Of a stretch of DNA of 64,000 nt, positions 11,400 to 24,030 are shown piece after piece (within the stretch, counting starts at the first letter, position 1; the number at the start of each line of letters is the position of its first letter). The notes beneath the pieces were generated by a model. That model did no database searches, was not told the origin of the DNA, and saw only the letters and a program-made list of their open reading frames with translations. Position numbers and translations under genes: made by a program. Source of the stretch: Macquaria australasica (taxonomy: Eukaryota > Chordata > Actinopteri > Centrarchiformes > Percichthyidae); assembly GCA_005408345.1 (NCBI GenBank), contig SEMN01000070.1, positions 248,001 to 312,000 on the forward strand, written 5' to 3'.

Positions 11400-12675
11400 G
11401 TAGAGTTGGGATTTATTTGTGGTACAAAAATCTATTCAAAACATTGATTACTTCAATTGAATGGGAAGCACTAACAATCTTGCAACAAAAAAGCTTAAAA
11501 TTCAATTTATAACACTATGCGTTAACTGTTTTCTGAAGGCATTTCATGCTGCTTAACGCTGCACCAGTCTCATTTTAAAATCTGAACGTTTTTTGCAAGA
11601 AATGTTGAAGAGGAGGGGTTTTTTGCGCAGTGTAGATGTTAGTCATCCAGGAGGTGGGCCGTGGTTAGGTACAACATTTTATTTTATTTACTTTCTTTTT
11701 AGTGTTGAAAAACAATATTACAGTCATCTCAGACAACTAATTTACCTTAATCTAAACTAGGTGGACCACAGACACAAAACATGTAACATAAAATTAAACA
11801 ATAGTATATGAAAAGACAAAATAACATCAGTGCAAACTACTAGTCACTAGCCAGAAAACTACTAATACACCTAAATACAACAAAAATATAGTGCGTATTT
11901 TGATTAATTCTGGTATTATTGAAGTTTTCCTATAGTTCTTCATTTTTTGAGTTATTGTAATTAAATTAAATCTTGATGACACTAACTCTATGTATAACTG
12001 AAGTGTTAAGTGTAATTCAAAGAGGACTCTCTGTATGAGCATTGTTCATGAAGAAAAAAGGAAACATGGTCTGATAATCGTCCAGCAGAGGTCACTGTTT
12101 GACTGCTAAAGCCAGATCCTCTGTCATTTATCACAGTGGCACAAATAAATGTGCAGTCAACATTTAGGTCTATTCATTTTCTTTATCTTTTATATGAAAT
12201 CTGTTACTTTTCAGTGATTGGTGTGTTCTTCAAAATCAGATCAGAAAACACTAAAGAACCTTCTTATCACTCATGCCAAAACTAAATCCTTACTGCATCA
12301 CAACTAAGCCCATTTCACTCTTTATGCCACAGTATGATTGTGGCTTTCAGCACTGTAGAAACCAAAGTTTCACACAGCAATAACTTCACAAAATATAACT
12401 TATTCTGGGCCCTGCTGACATGATGCATAGGACCTGCTTTAACAAGCAGTATCCACGTCCTCCAACAGTGAGGGGCATGTGGCAAATGAATGATATATTT
12501 AGGACATGCAGTGTCAGACAGATCCATTCAGCTTCACTTGTAGGTGAGCCGTCACTCACTCTCCCATTATAACCTAACCACAACAATGAATTTGCTGTCA
12601 GTCAGGTGAGATGTGAAAAATGTGAAGAGATGTCTCCAATCTTTTACAGATAATTATACAAAAATGGCACCTTCA

Positions 12676-12756
<81 letters not shown>

Positions 12757-13531
12757 TGTGTCTTTTTTTTTCCCAAGATGTTTTTAAATATGATCTAAAA
12801 ATGATTGGCTTCTCTCTCGTTTGCCAATGTTTAGGTAAACTGGGAACTGTTTTGCCTCAGGCCTCCAACAATTTTTAAGGAAAGAATGAATCTACAGTAA
12901 ATCAGCGTTGTGTGCTTTACTGAGCAACAACCAGCCAGCAACTACAAAGCATAGTGTGACGTCAAATGGCTCTGTAAGAATATATTTTATTTCTTGGGGA
13001 AATGGAGCAGGCGCGACTGTTACGATGCCAGTGTGACCTTGCCACCTCTCAAATGAAGCTATTAGCCAGGCTCAACCACAGTGAGATTGGGAGAAAAGGA
13101 GTGTGTTCCTCCCCGATAAACACAGAGTCGTGTGTGCTTTGGAGGCCTCATTTTTGTCAGAAATAGTCTCCAACACGCACAGGGAGAAGAGTCACAGTGG
13201 GGTCTGATAGTGCGGGGTAGAGGGTGGGTGGTTTTGAATGCTGGCTGAAATGAGATTCCAGCTGTTGGGTGGTACTGTAAGAGGAGGGTGATTGCATAGC
13301 AGGGTGTTTGGTCAGATAGCAAGCTAGAATTATTCCCCCTACCTGGGCTTGGACACCTCAGGGGTGAGGCTGATGGAAGCGAAAGCCAATTTAGCAGCGG
13401 GAGTCACTCCTGTGTGATGCAGAGCTGCTCTTAAGAGATTGAGGGAGGGGAGGTGGATAGATAGATGTGTTTTTGATCTGTTTTTTTGGGGGAAATCATC
13501 TGTACCCATTGCTGTTTTTCTTGTTTTGCAG
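11400..13531 (+). other. C10orf90 intron 6
   Basis: Last intron. Contains a compound (GT)n(GA)n microsatellite at 12679-12753 and otherwise no recognised element. It ends with TTCTTGTTTTGCAG. Confidence 0.65.
12679..12753. repeat. Compound (GT)n(GA)n microsatellite
   Basis: About 16 GT units followed directly by about 21 AG units, without interruption, in C10orf90 intron 6. The same GT-then-GA order recurs at 35611-35664. Confidence 0.97.
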
Positions 13532-13561
13532 AGACTTCTGGACCAGATTCTGCAAAGATAA
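13532..13561 (+). CDS. C10orf90: C10orf90 orthologue, last coding exon
   Basis: After the acceptor GTTTTGCAG the phase-0 frame gives RLLDQILQR and the stop TAA at 13559-13561. A short Leu-rich tail after the ALMS core is usual for C10orf90-type proteins. The exon is tiny, so it is supported mainly by phase, the strong acceptor and the plausible end of the motif. Confidence 0.72.
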   Translation, partial: RLLDQILQR

Positions 13562-14240
13562 ATGAGAGACACTGAAAGGCAAATGGGGTTAATTCACTGA
13601 CATTCTGGCTCTTCTATTAAATAAGTGTATGCACTCATTTCAAGACTCAATTTCTGTTAAAGATCATGTCGTATCTTTGCTCTTTGTATCCTGAAATGCA
13701 ACAACAGGAAACAAACATTTGATTTTGCTGACATTATCAACAAGCTTTTGCTGTTATCAGGGTGACAAAAAAAACATGATTAGAGTAGTTTTCATTATTT
13801 GTTACCAGTATTTATCTATATGATTCGATTTGACATGTAACAACGACACATTTAGATATTTTTGCTTATGCCACGATGGCAGATTACAGCAAAATATGAA
13901 ATTTTGATGAAATGAAAAATATATGATGTTTAAGGCATATGCTGTTAAGTTAATTGTTGTTGTGTGCAGATATTGACAAAGCCCAACCTTCTTACCTACC
14001 ACTGACACACTCATAATTAAAAAATGAGACCGGTTTGACATTTGAAATATCAAAGCAATGAAAAGCTATCTGTCTTCCCCGCTCAAATTTATCACCCAGT
14101 GATTAAATGCAATACAGATGAATCATATAATTTTGCTCATTTCTTTTCTAATGATTTGATTCCTGATCTGCAATCTCATTTTCCTCTAATGTATCTCAAG
14201 CATCTCAAAATGAAATAAAAGTATTCCAAGGACATTCTGT
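13562..14240 (+). other. C10orf90 3'UTR (probable) with poly(A) signal
   Basis: AT-rich sequence after the stop. An AATAAA at 14214-14219 is followed by a GT-rich stretch about 20 bases later, a reasonable cleavage site. A second AATAAA at 14331-14336 could give a longer 3'UTR. No other gene feature was seen. Confidence 0.5.
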
Positions 14241-15811
14241 GTAGAAGTGGTGTCATTTTCCAGGAAATTGAGTCTCAGTGCTTTGAGCAAAGCACCTTGA
14301 CTCTGTCATTGGTACAGTACTGTAGGTGTTAATAAAGTGGGAGAGGGGAGAACCATGTTCCGTCATTGGCTTCACGTCTGCCTCGAGGCCTCTGGAACCT
14401 CCCATCCGGAACAGCAGAATTCCAAGCTAATCGAACTCAGGAGACACGCTGCGCCTGTGAAAGGGGCCTTTGTCACAGAGCTCCAAACCAGAGATGACAT
14501 TGTAATAAGAGAGGAGACTTCTGAGCACAGCCTGGGACCGCAGTCCACATATAGCCTGTAAAGGTGACTGACATCTCTGTGGCATTTAAACAGAGCCTGC
14601 TGGGATGAGGGGAGAGCAGGGGAAGGACATGTGCTGCAGGTCTCAGACAAACACACTGTATAAATACATACTGTTCTGGCAGACTTTTGGCGAGTGGGGT
14701 TGCTCTGGAGTAAATACTGACAATGTTTTAAATTCCAAACAAAATACTAGGTTAAATGTTGAATCAAGATTGAATTTTAGCCCTCCTCCAGTATGGAAAT
14801 AATGGACCAGCTGCCATGTACTGCAAGGTTCTCGCATCCAGCAAGCAACATATGTAGTAAACAGTATTGTTATCCACTGACTTTACTGATGCCAGAAACG
14901 CCATTTAAAAGAGTAACCCACATGGGAGAACTGCTCTCCTGCCATGTAGGCTGGTTCCAGATGATGAACACAGACTGACAGGCAGTTGTATATGAGGAGA
15001 AGGGCTCCTGGCAGTCAGCCTCTCTCTCTCTGAGGCATCATGTGTCTGTATGTCACATTGCTATCTCTGCATAAAGTGGACTATGTGCTCTGAGGCCCCT
15101 TGACTGGCTTCCCAATGGCCATGACTGAGTCAGATGCCCTGAGGGTAGGGCTGATTTGTCTGACTTAGAAAGGAGAACACTATCTGAGCTTACAGGGCTA
15201 ATCGTGTACACTGAAGCAGAGCCACTGATCATAAGCATTTAGTCATTAGTCATTTCACTGGCACTCATATTATCTGAACATCTAGCTTCATGGCCACCTC
15301 TTTCTAGCAGAGGCTCTCTGTTCTAGGATTGTGATTGTAACATCAATATAAATAGTCTTCCCAATTAAAACCTACAATATTTAATGTATGTGGGCCTTGA
15401 AATTGGTTTCACTGAAGAATCTTAGGGCGACAGGCATGAAAAGCCAGGGGGTAATTCAAAAACCCAGAAAAAACAGAACCAATTCAACAGTTACCACAGA
15501 AAATAATGTTGTTTTTTAGGGTGTACATTTTAATAAAACTCTTCAGAAAGAAAATGAAAATACACAGATACACTAAGACACTGTGGGATTTTAAGGACAT
15601 AACTCAATCAAAGTCAGCTCAGGCAAAGCAATTTTTCATTTTCTTTGCAGTCTGTAGCCTCAGTGGAGATGTGGAGTGAACTGATGCCTGTGCAGAGACA
15701 TATGTGACTTTTTTTGCCTGCAGCGTACACACACTAAAAAAGATTAGACTAAACCAGACCAGGTAGCCTGAACAAAACACAGATGGGGCCAGGGTGATGA
15801 CAGTTTGTCAA

Positions 15812-15815
<4 letters not shown>

Positions 15816-15850
<35 letters not shown>
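15816..15850. repeat. (GT)n microsatellite
   Basis: About 17 GT units in the intergenic region upstream of adam12. Confidence 0.95.
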
Positions 15851-15851
<1 letters not shown>

Positions 15852-16828
15852 TGGACACAGAGATAGAGAGAAAGAAGAGACAATCTCATCCCAGGGGTAT
15901 TTTAAAATGAGGGGTGACTCACCATTTTGATTGCTGAATTCTTTTTTTAAGCATACAATATTCACACTGAAATTGAAAAAAACAAATGAACAAGAAACTT
16001 TTAGTGGAAACTCAGGGTTCAACAGGTTAAAAGCTTAACATTTTTAGAAATGTCAGCTTGTAATCCCATCAGCGTACATGCATATATTTCATTCCACACA
16101 ACTCATCATAGTGTTTCACACTATATTTCCAGCAATTACAACCCAAGCAGTGCCATAGTCAAACTAGGTAACCGCGTAGGGAAGTGCCCTTTTCAAAGCT
16201 TGTGTTATTTATTTATTTTTATTTTTTTTGTATCTTGCTTGGTTGTGTCTCTGAGGCTGTATCCATCATATTTTAGAAAGAGTGAGTTAGGGGAGGAGTT
16301 GATCATCTTAATCCACTGTGGACCCACTAGATCAAAAACAACACATTTTAGCACACCAGAGAGTAGTTGAGACTGAGCCAGAGAGACATGGGAGACTGAA
16401 ACAAGAGGAGATCGATCAAAGCTCTTATTAGCTGTGTAATATGTTTGGCAATTTCTTATATCTACCATGAATAAATAAATGTTTTAATTTGAAGCTTTAT
16501 CCATTGACACACCTCCATCCACAGGGAGAGGAAGAAGAAACAAAATGTCCATAACTTGTACAAAAAAGGAAAAGCTATGTTTTGTTCCCTCTCTTAGAAT
16601 GCACCGACTCATTTTTGAATGTGGAATCTAAAAACACTTAAATCCATTATTTGCTAAAATTATTGTGTCTCTTGGGCAAATACAGCATCACACAATGCCA
16701 GAATTTTCACTTCCTACCAAAAATAAATAACTATATGTTTTGAGCTGTACTACAAAATGTCTATAATTTTATCCGGAGAATCTCTTTTAAAAAGCCTTGC
16801 AGATATCCATCCTGCTAAGGAATATTTT

Positions 16829-16890
<62 letters not shown>
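16829..16890. repeat. Compound (AC)n(AT)n microsatellite
   Basis: Seven AC units run directly into about 24 pure AT units, about 1.1 kb upstream of the adam12 start codon. Confidence 0.97.
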
Positions 16891-16894
<4 letters not shown>

Positions 16895-17356
16895 AATGGT
16901 AATTTTGTATATTCATTAAAATATTCTTTCTAAATGTATTTATAATACATTTGCATACATTTTAGTGTATTTTTTATTTTTCTTCTTTTGGTAGCTGTTC
17001 TTTGTCATGTAAAGTTATTGTTCTTTCAGTAAAGTTGTTAACTTAACAAGGAGCCAGCTAACTTACATCCATGACACAAACACATAGGCTACAAACATTA
17101 AAACACACTATAAACTAGCTATGGTTCCTTCTGCAAACTTTAGCGTAAAATGCAATACATTATTCTTTACCTGTTATCCAGCAGTGGGTTTCATCTTTAA
17201 AGGTATTTTTGTTATCCAACAGATAGCTGACAAAACTCTTCTTTCTCAACAGTAAGGCTTTGCTAGTTGTGACAGGTAGGCAGATATCCTTAATACCTCT
17301 TGGTGTGCATTTAGACTTGGGCTTTTCGATATCAAATAACTATTCTGTCTCCCTTT

Positions 17357-17406
17357 AATTTTATTATTATTTTTTATTTTTTTATTTTTTTATTTTTTAT
17401 TTTTTG
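17357..17406. repeat. T-rich low-complexity tract
   Basis: Runs of T broken by single A residues (TTTTTTATTTT pattern) over about 50 bases upstream of adam12. Confidence 0.9.
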
Positions 17407-17499
17407 CATTAAGTGTTTAAGTAGATGAAGATAGTAAGTGGGTAAGATTACCAATTGGATTTGACAACTAAATGCATGTAATCGGGCTTTAGGACCCAG

Positions 17500-17949
17500 C
17501 GGAGTCTGAAGCGCACATGGCAATGTGTGGCTGCTCCGGTACGAGAAGGGATGGCAAGTCCGCTTCACTACTCTCCAACATCCTCTCATTCTGTCTTTTC
17601 TACCGCTCCTTGCCATACCCCTGTCACATGAGCAACACCACACAAACACATTTACGTTTGTTTGTACGTTTTCTCCCCAGACTGTTGCCCGCCAAACGTC
17701 TGGTGTAGGAAGGAAAAGTTTTTGACAGCTTTTTTCTTGAAATGACAGCCTGCCGCATCTCGTTGGAGTCTTGGTGGTGAAGCTTTTTCCCGCCTCCCCG
17801 TCTTGTCTTTCCCCCACTACACCACTGTGAACTGCCTTGACCTGTGTCTCCATCCTGTCACCTGTGTGAAGTGTCTGGTCGTGCTGCCATTAATAACGCA
17901 GTCTGACCGGAGCGCTTCCCCCGGCTTCAGCCCACCGAGCCCGGGCATC
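17500..17949 (+). promoter_or_regulatory. adam12: Probable adam12 promoter/5'UTR, CpG-richer segment
   Basis: This segment is visibly richer in G+C and CpG than the AT-rich DNA on both sides, especially between about 17.68 and 17.95 kb, and it leads directly into the signal-peptide ATG. No TATA box or transcription start could be fixed. The reading frame is open for about 50 codons upstream of the ATG but contains no earlier ATG in that stretch. Confidence 0.4.
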
Positions 17950-18061
17950 ATGAGAACCTGGAGGCGGCGGAAGAACTTTGCCTTTCTGGTCTTCGCTCTC
18001 CGCGTCTGGTGCCTGTCCACGGCAACAGAAAATGCTGACAACACGGTTTATATACAGGAGG
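17950..18061 (+). CDS. adam12: adam12 exon 1: signal peptide
   Basis: The ATG at 17950 has A at -3. The peptide MRTWRRRKNFAFLVFALRVW has a strongly basic n-region and a hydrophobic core, then a polar stretch with a likely cleavage site after LSTA or ATE. The donor is GAGG|GTGAGT (phase 1). A signal peptide is expected for a secretory-pathway ADAM. Signal exons diverge quickly, so the assignment rests on position, phase and the next exons. Confidence 0.8.
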
Positions 18062-21000
18062 GTGAGTAGGCAACACAAGTGTTAACATTTATGTCAGTCA
18101 ATAGGCTGAGTTTTATGTAGTGCTGCAGATGCTGAACCAGTGTCTGGACTGGATTTCAATTTTGTTTCATCAGTATACATAGCCTAGCTACTGTGTGAGT
18201 AGCTTAGGGTTACCTTGTTGCAGTTTATTCCAATATGTGAAAGGACTAATCTCCCTTGTTTTCATAGATGTACTTGATGGGACACTTAAAATGCCTATGT
18301 TTCACACAATCTTTGACATTTCATTGAATTCTCATACAGCCCTATTCATTGTCTGGCTGTGCATTTTACATTTGGGAAATGCAGAGGGAGGAAATAGTTT
18401 GTTTATTTAGATCCATCTTTCTGCTCAGATGGAACAATAAAGGGAAGTGCCGGGATGGACAGATGAGTTTAACATCCAGGAGGATACAGCTTCGTCTTTA
18501 GGTTGTAAACATGAACCAAACAGGATGTTATTATTATTCAGCAGCTAAACTTAATCTGTAGAATGAATAAGCCAGTGATAACCGGGTATTGTGTGTATGG
18601 GACAGAGCACGTGCCAGGATACAAATGGTTTGTGCGTTAGTGTGTGTATGTGCACGTAGTAGCCTACCAAGACAAAATGGCAAAGATAAAAACATCCTTA
18701 CAGATCCACCCCCCTGTTAACCACAGCAATATACTTATAAATAAAGGTAAAGGTAAAGTGTAGCCTATTGCTAAAACACCATTGCTTGTCTTCATGACAG
18801 TTAGAGCGGGTGCACAATGCTCACAAGTCCTGAGAAGAGAAGATAAAAAAAATGTCCACACTATGATAAAAACAGAAGTTTGGGTCATGTCTTATCATTT
18901 CATCCTGCAAAATTTAAATGCGTTTCAGGACCACACTTTTTCTTTAAAAAAAAAAAAAAAAAGAAGCACATACTGATTATTGTTAATGATTTTGTGCTAA
19001 CAAACATGAAGCCTGAGGGTGCATCATTAGTAGTACCACTCAAATAAGCTTCACTGAAAATTACCCATGTGGCAGAGAAATAGAAAGATGCAGTTCAGGC
19101 GATGTTTACCCCACACATCATCTCATTGTGGGGTCATTAGAGCTCTCACTCAGAGGGTTGGCTGATATATGAATGCAGGGAGTAAAACTAGTTTTAAGGG
19201 GTAGTGTGAGTATTGAAATAGGGCAGTACATACCACCTCTTTGATACCAGCAGGATATTATACTTCAGCTTTTCTCATGTTCGTCATGGTCTCCCTCCAC
19301 CTTGGTGGAGACCGCTACAATGTCTTTATCATGCTGTAGTTTGTGTGCCAGAATTAAGCTAGAGAGGTTTTCCTATCATGATGATTGGGGATTCTAACTT
19401 GAGACTGTACTCCCAAGTTTAAGTGACAAACCCCTCCAGCGGCTGTAGGAATTATGAAATAGTGTGACGTTGGTATAGAGCCACAAAGTCCTAGGAGAAA
19501 GGAGGTAGAGGTGATTGTTTGGGGAAATGTTGGACTTTCCGTTCACTTCCCGTTTCTTACTGACGGTCACAGTGATTTCTTTTAACCATGACCGATTTTG
19601 TGCCTAAATCTAACCAAACCTTAACTATAGCAATGTCAGATCAGAAAATGGTTACATTTTTGCAACAGTGAATTGTTACAGTTTTGGAAGGCACTGTCAG
19701 ATCATTTTGTCCTGCACATAGAGCGTCAGATCAGAAAATACTGGCTGTATATGTGTCATTCTGAAAGGCAATTACAAATCATGCATTTTGTTGTTTAATT
19801 TGAAGGACTTGTTGCCTAATTTTGAAATAATAAATTAAGCAGAAGTAGGTGAAAGATATTTACACATTAATGGAACAGAATATCAGGTATTCATCAGCAG
19901 GGAAAACAAGATGCCTGGGAGTACTAGGCACCTCAGGATGTATGTAAGTGTAAAGTGGTTGATAGGTTTCCATTTAGCCAAAATGGCTTGGCTCAACAGT
20001 GGCCTAAATCTGACACAACTGGTTGACATGAGTTGACACTTGCCCAAATCTAGCCTGACTGCTGCTAAATCATCCCAAGTCCGCACCCCCAAAAACTCAG
20101 CCAAATCTGGCAGCCATATATGGACCAGAGCCGACTGACATTCAGTCCTCCAGTGCCAGAACACTTCTGAGCGTGCCAACACTCAGCTGCAGTTGGCTAC
20201 CTGGATAGAGTTCAAAACCTGTGTTGTGTTAGCAGTTACTGAAGTAAGTGATGCGTCAGATAATAAGGACTTTCTCTGGAGGGATTTTGAAAGTATCATG
20301 TTGAGTATATCCTGGCCTTGAAGCCAGTAATATTGCACTTCTGAGTATTTTTACAAGAAAAATTCAATAAGTAAAAGCACTGTAAAAGTTAATAGTAGTT
20401 TTCAATGAGGACACCCAAAAGAAATCCTCACCATACAGTATTAAACACACTGCCCCCTCCCAAAAAAAAAGAAAAGGAAAAAAAGCATAGAGTCATAGAG
20501 TCAATTGTTGAGTAACACAGAGGAAAATAAGACCATTTACGGAATTTATACCATTGTAGCATTGAAATGTGCTTTACAATATTTCGCTCTGTCATATTGT
20601 CTGTCTCCCATAGCTTAAAACTTGAAAGAAAAGGCTGGTTTGTCCCTGACACCAGCTATTTTAACATCAGAATGAACACTTGAAATGATCAAATGGTTGA
20701 CTGATGGCTCCTTGAGTGAATCTCAGAATAGTAACACATTTCTTGTTCAAAGATGGATTAGAAGAACCGCCTCTTTATAAATGTTGGCGTAATTACATTT
20801 GGGGAAAAACAGTCTGTGAAAGAATCTACAAAGTTAAAGTCAGGTGGTCAGTAGTTGAATTGGCTGTCTGCTCATTAGCTTCCACAAAAACTAAAAGCAA
20901 AAATAAAAGAAGTCCCATAAGGGCAAGAATCAAGCCGGCTGTGTTTACAAATCTTTGATGAACCACTCTCTCTGTGGCTCTCTGTCTCTGTCTGCCTCTC

Positions 21001-22894
21001 TTTGTCTCTCCTCTGCATATCAACTGGTTTTCTGAGGTCTGATCTTTTTTTTACGGGCAGAGGAAACTCAATAAATAATTAGAGACAGAACCAAATGACC
21101 TGGATTAGATTTGAGGATATTATCTGGTCAAACTGCAGCGTCAGACAGAATTAATTACAAAGATTAGAATGTCTGTGTTGTCTTAACAAACTGGCGGAGA
21201 TGAGAATTAAACCTTCCCTGAGCACCCTGAAATGCATAGAAATTTGGTCCCTCAGGTGCATAGCCCGCCTTTCAGGACAGTTTCCTGGGATGTAACCCAC
21301 ACCTCATCCTCCAGTCTGTGGGGGAACGCAGATGCATGGCTGCCTTCCGCATTAAAACAACCCCTTTCTGTTAAAGCCATTTAGGAAATAACCTCACCCT
21401 GGTCTGTCTTTCAGACCCTTCGGGTGGCTGTCACTTGACATTTTGAGGACAGGCTGGCATTGATTTGTTGGCCACGAGGGAACGACAGACACAGTTAGAA
21501 ACGTCTCCCTCTGTTAAGCATAATTGGTCATTATAGCCATCAGTGTGATTTAGCTTCTTCCTGCTCACCACGGGCTGCTCTGCCCGAGGATGACGGGATC
21601 ACAGATATAACAGATAAGCCGATGTTATGAGATGCCGACATAACACACAAACCAGCGGCATGCACAGCTCAGAGATGCTCACTGCTGTGTGATAATCTGA
21701 GAAACTAACATGCACACATGGAATAATGGCTCTGAGCAATTCCAGATGTCATGAGTGAGAAAGGGAAGATGAGAGAGAGAGGGAAAAGAAAGAAGATGTG
21801 AGAGTCCGTGTGTTAGACAACAACAGAGCTGCAGACCGCCACCTGACAGACAGCAGTCCGTCATGGGTATGATAGATGAGGGTGGGTGCATTTCCCCTCG
21901 ATCTGCATCAGCCTTCAGAGAACCAAAAGAGACAGGTGCGAAGGCAGTCACCTACCCCTCTCATCCATTTACTGCAGTGATTGAATGTGTCACACTTCCT
22001 GTAAAGCTCAGATATCTTTGTGGGATAGACACTTTTGTCTGAGATTTTGTGGAGCGAAGAGAGGAAGAAAGGAATAATGAACAGATGTGGAGTAGGGAGG
22101 GAAGAGTCACTGCTGTCACAAAATATCTGTGAACAGCAAGCTGTTGATATTCATGCTAGAATGCAGAATGAAGGCAGATATTGAACTTGCGAGGGGTGCA
22201 CACATGCAATCGTCAGTTCTCACATTTAAAATGAATGAGGTGCTAGAGGTGTAGCAGAAGAAACAGTGAGTATTTTTGGCTTACACAAAAGAGCTGGTGA
22301 ACATATGAATTCTTCAGAGCAGCGGTTGCTTGTTTGTTTCTTTTTCTTTGACAGAGCGCCCTTCTCAAAAAATATTAGGTTTCGCTTGGATGCGAGTAAG
22401 GACAGAACAAGACAGTGGACTGTCTTGAATTACAATATAATTCGCAGTTGCACAGCGGGCTGAACCACCAGGTCGCCATACATCAATAATTTCACAACAG
22501 AAAGGTCATCACACCTTTGTGTCAGTGTATTTACTGTGAGACGTTCTTGATTGGAGTCTAACCATGCTGTTAAACCATCAGCCTTTATATTGTGGAAGCT
22601 TTTGATGGAGGGAAGCGTTTTTGAGAGAGTATTTTATACCTTTTGTAAAGAAAGGCCTGTGAGACAGAGGTTGGTTGTGCTTTGCCCACAGCAATTTGGG
22701 ACCTCTTGATCCTAATATGCATGTTATGGGGGTGCACATACTTGAATTTCCTTCCTTGCATGTTTTGCAAACACCTGACAAATACAAAAATGTTGCTGTT
22801 TGTGGATTTTGTACGAATTTAGTGTATTTGAATGAATATATTATTGAATATATTAGCATATACTTTGAATGGCTATAATGATATAAATAAAGTA

Positions 22895-23360
22895 TCTACA
22901 TGCTAACATACTGATGTATAGTGTTTACCATGTTCACCATCTTAGTTCAGCGTGTTCACAGGCTACATTTGCTACATCTGAAAGTTTTGGGTCATAAACC
23001 AAACATTGGTAAAAAATTAAATTTTGACCTGATGGTGGTGCTAGATGAAAAGTCAGAGGATCACCAAAGTTATTACAAGTCATCCTGAGGGGGACATGAA
23101 TGTGTGTACTACATTTCATGGCAATCCATCCAATAGTTGCTGAGACATTTCATTCATAACCACAAATGTCAATCTCATGATGACAGTATAGGAAAGGTCA
23201 GAGGATCAGCAAAGTCAGTAGGATTCATCCTCTGGGGAACATGAGTGTCTGTACAAAATCCATGCAATAGTTGTGGGGTAGGACCAAAGTGGTTGACCGA
23301 CCGATCTGACCAACATTGCCATCCATAGAGCCATGCCGCTAGCATGGCTGAAAATCCATG
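22895..23360 (-). repeat. Dispersed repeat with ~110-base internal units, copy 1
   Basis: Blocks such as TCAGAGGATCACCAAAGT, GGCAATCCATCCAATAGTTG and TTGACCGACCGATC occur here as the reverse complement of blocks in the longer copy at 46140-46960. At least two internal units of about 100-120 bases can be seen, each with the pattern (ignore/fix) fold of TCAGAGGATCA.C(A)AAGT followed by a CATCC block and an ATGAATGT-like block. Non-coding, probably a non-autonomous DNA element. Edges are approximate. Confidence 0.7.
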
Positions 23361-23987
23361 TTCGTCAGAGCCCCGTCTCCCCATGGATGGCTGCTAGGTG
23401 ACCCAGCATGTGTGATACATTTCTGTTAATCCCCAAATCCTCCAAGCTGAAATCCTCACAGCTCTGAAACATAACGCCCAAATCTGTGCGAGACAAGATG
23501 GGAATTGGCTTTTCCACTGTTGCTCCCACAGGATGGGAATGGGACACATAAGCAAATCTCACTAACCCACCCTGAGAAGTCTCCTATTACAATTATTTCA
23601 CCGTGAGCTTACTCTATCAGGCCAATAATGGGGTGTTCTGTTTGGAATGGATCTGGGGGGTCCCACATCCAGGATTAACACCTTCTCAACTTCAGCGCTA
23701 ATTACTCCAGTGTGTCATTGCAGGGGGAAAGTGAGTGATGAGTTGATGTGGAGGGATTGTTGAAATGAGGCAATGAGGAAACACTCAAATTCTCAACTCT
23801 TTGTTTCTCTATGTGTCTCTCAGCCCCTTTTTCTCTCTGTCTGTCAGCCTGGTCTCTCCCACTGTCAATAAGAAGCTCAAGTCATATTGTAAACCCATCT
23901 CTTTTTTCTGCTTTGGACAACTTGGCACATCCAAGAAATCTTTTTTTCTGCCGTCCATGTACAAAGACGCTGGTGGTGGAGGAGCCA

Positions 23988-24030
23988 GTGTGCAGGGGTG
24001 GAAAAAGTACTTAATCATCATTTTACTTCA
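23988..24030. repeat. Possible transposon-end remnant
   Basis: The block CAGGGGTGGAAAAAGTACTT followed by a TTTTACTTCAGTAG-like tail resembles a very common teleost interspersed repeat terminus. Only one end is visible, so it is a fragment or a chance match. Confidence 0.35.

Larger units (their letters stand above)
2252..13561 (+). other. C10orf90: C10orf90 (FATS) orthologue, gene span as reconstructed
   Basis: Gene model joined from seven exons: 2252-2348 (coding from 2295), 3320-4433, 6679-6842, 8639-8819, 10712-10775, 11300-11399 and 13532-13561 (stop). All junctions are GT..AG and the phases fit in order (0, 1, 0, 1, 2, 0), giving about 568 residues against about 700 in human. The first two thirds are Ser/Arg-rich and probably disordered. 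The last ~125 residues form an ALMS motif, shared with ALMS1 and C10orf90 and linked to centrosomes. In mammals the product (FATS, fragile-site associated tumour suppressor) is reported to act in the p53/p21 DNA-damage response and to promote ubiquitination without a classical E3 domain; that is family knowledge, not visible here. ALMS1 is the main alternative, but it is several thousand residues long, and ADAM12 next door on the same strand is the human C10orf90 arrangement. Confidence 0.85.
14241..17500. other. Intergenic DNA between C10orf90 and adam12
   Basis: About 3.3 kb with no exon-like sequence recognised. Contains a (GT)n run at 15816-15850, an (AC)n(AT)n run at 16829-16890 and a T-rich low-complexity block at 17357-17406. 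Antisense open frames near 14.4 and 17.4-17.8 kb have no recognisable protein features. Confidence 0.55.

Noticed and set aside
17374..17853. 159-codon antisense frame upstream of adam12
   Set aside because: It overlaps the CpG-richer 5' region and a T-rich tract (poly-Lys C-terminus). No recognisable domain, and no splice or start evidence.
17803..17949. Upstream in-frame extension of the adam12 start
   Set aside because: The frame is open, but there is no ATG in it. The ATG at 17950 is followed at once by a signal-peptide pattern.
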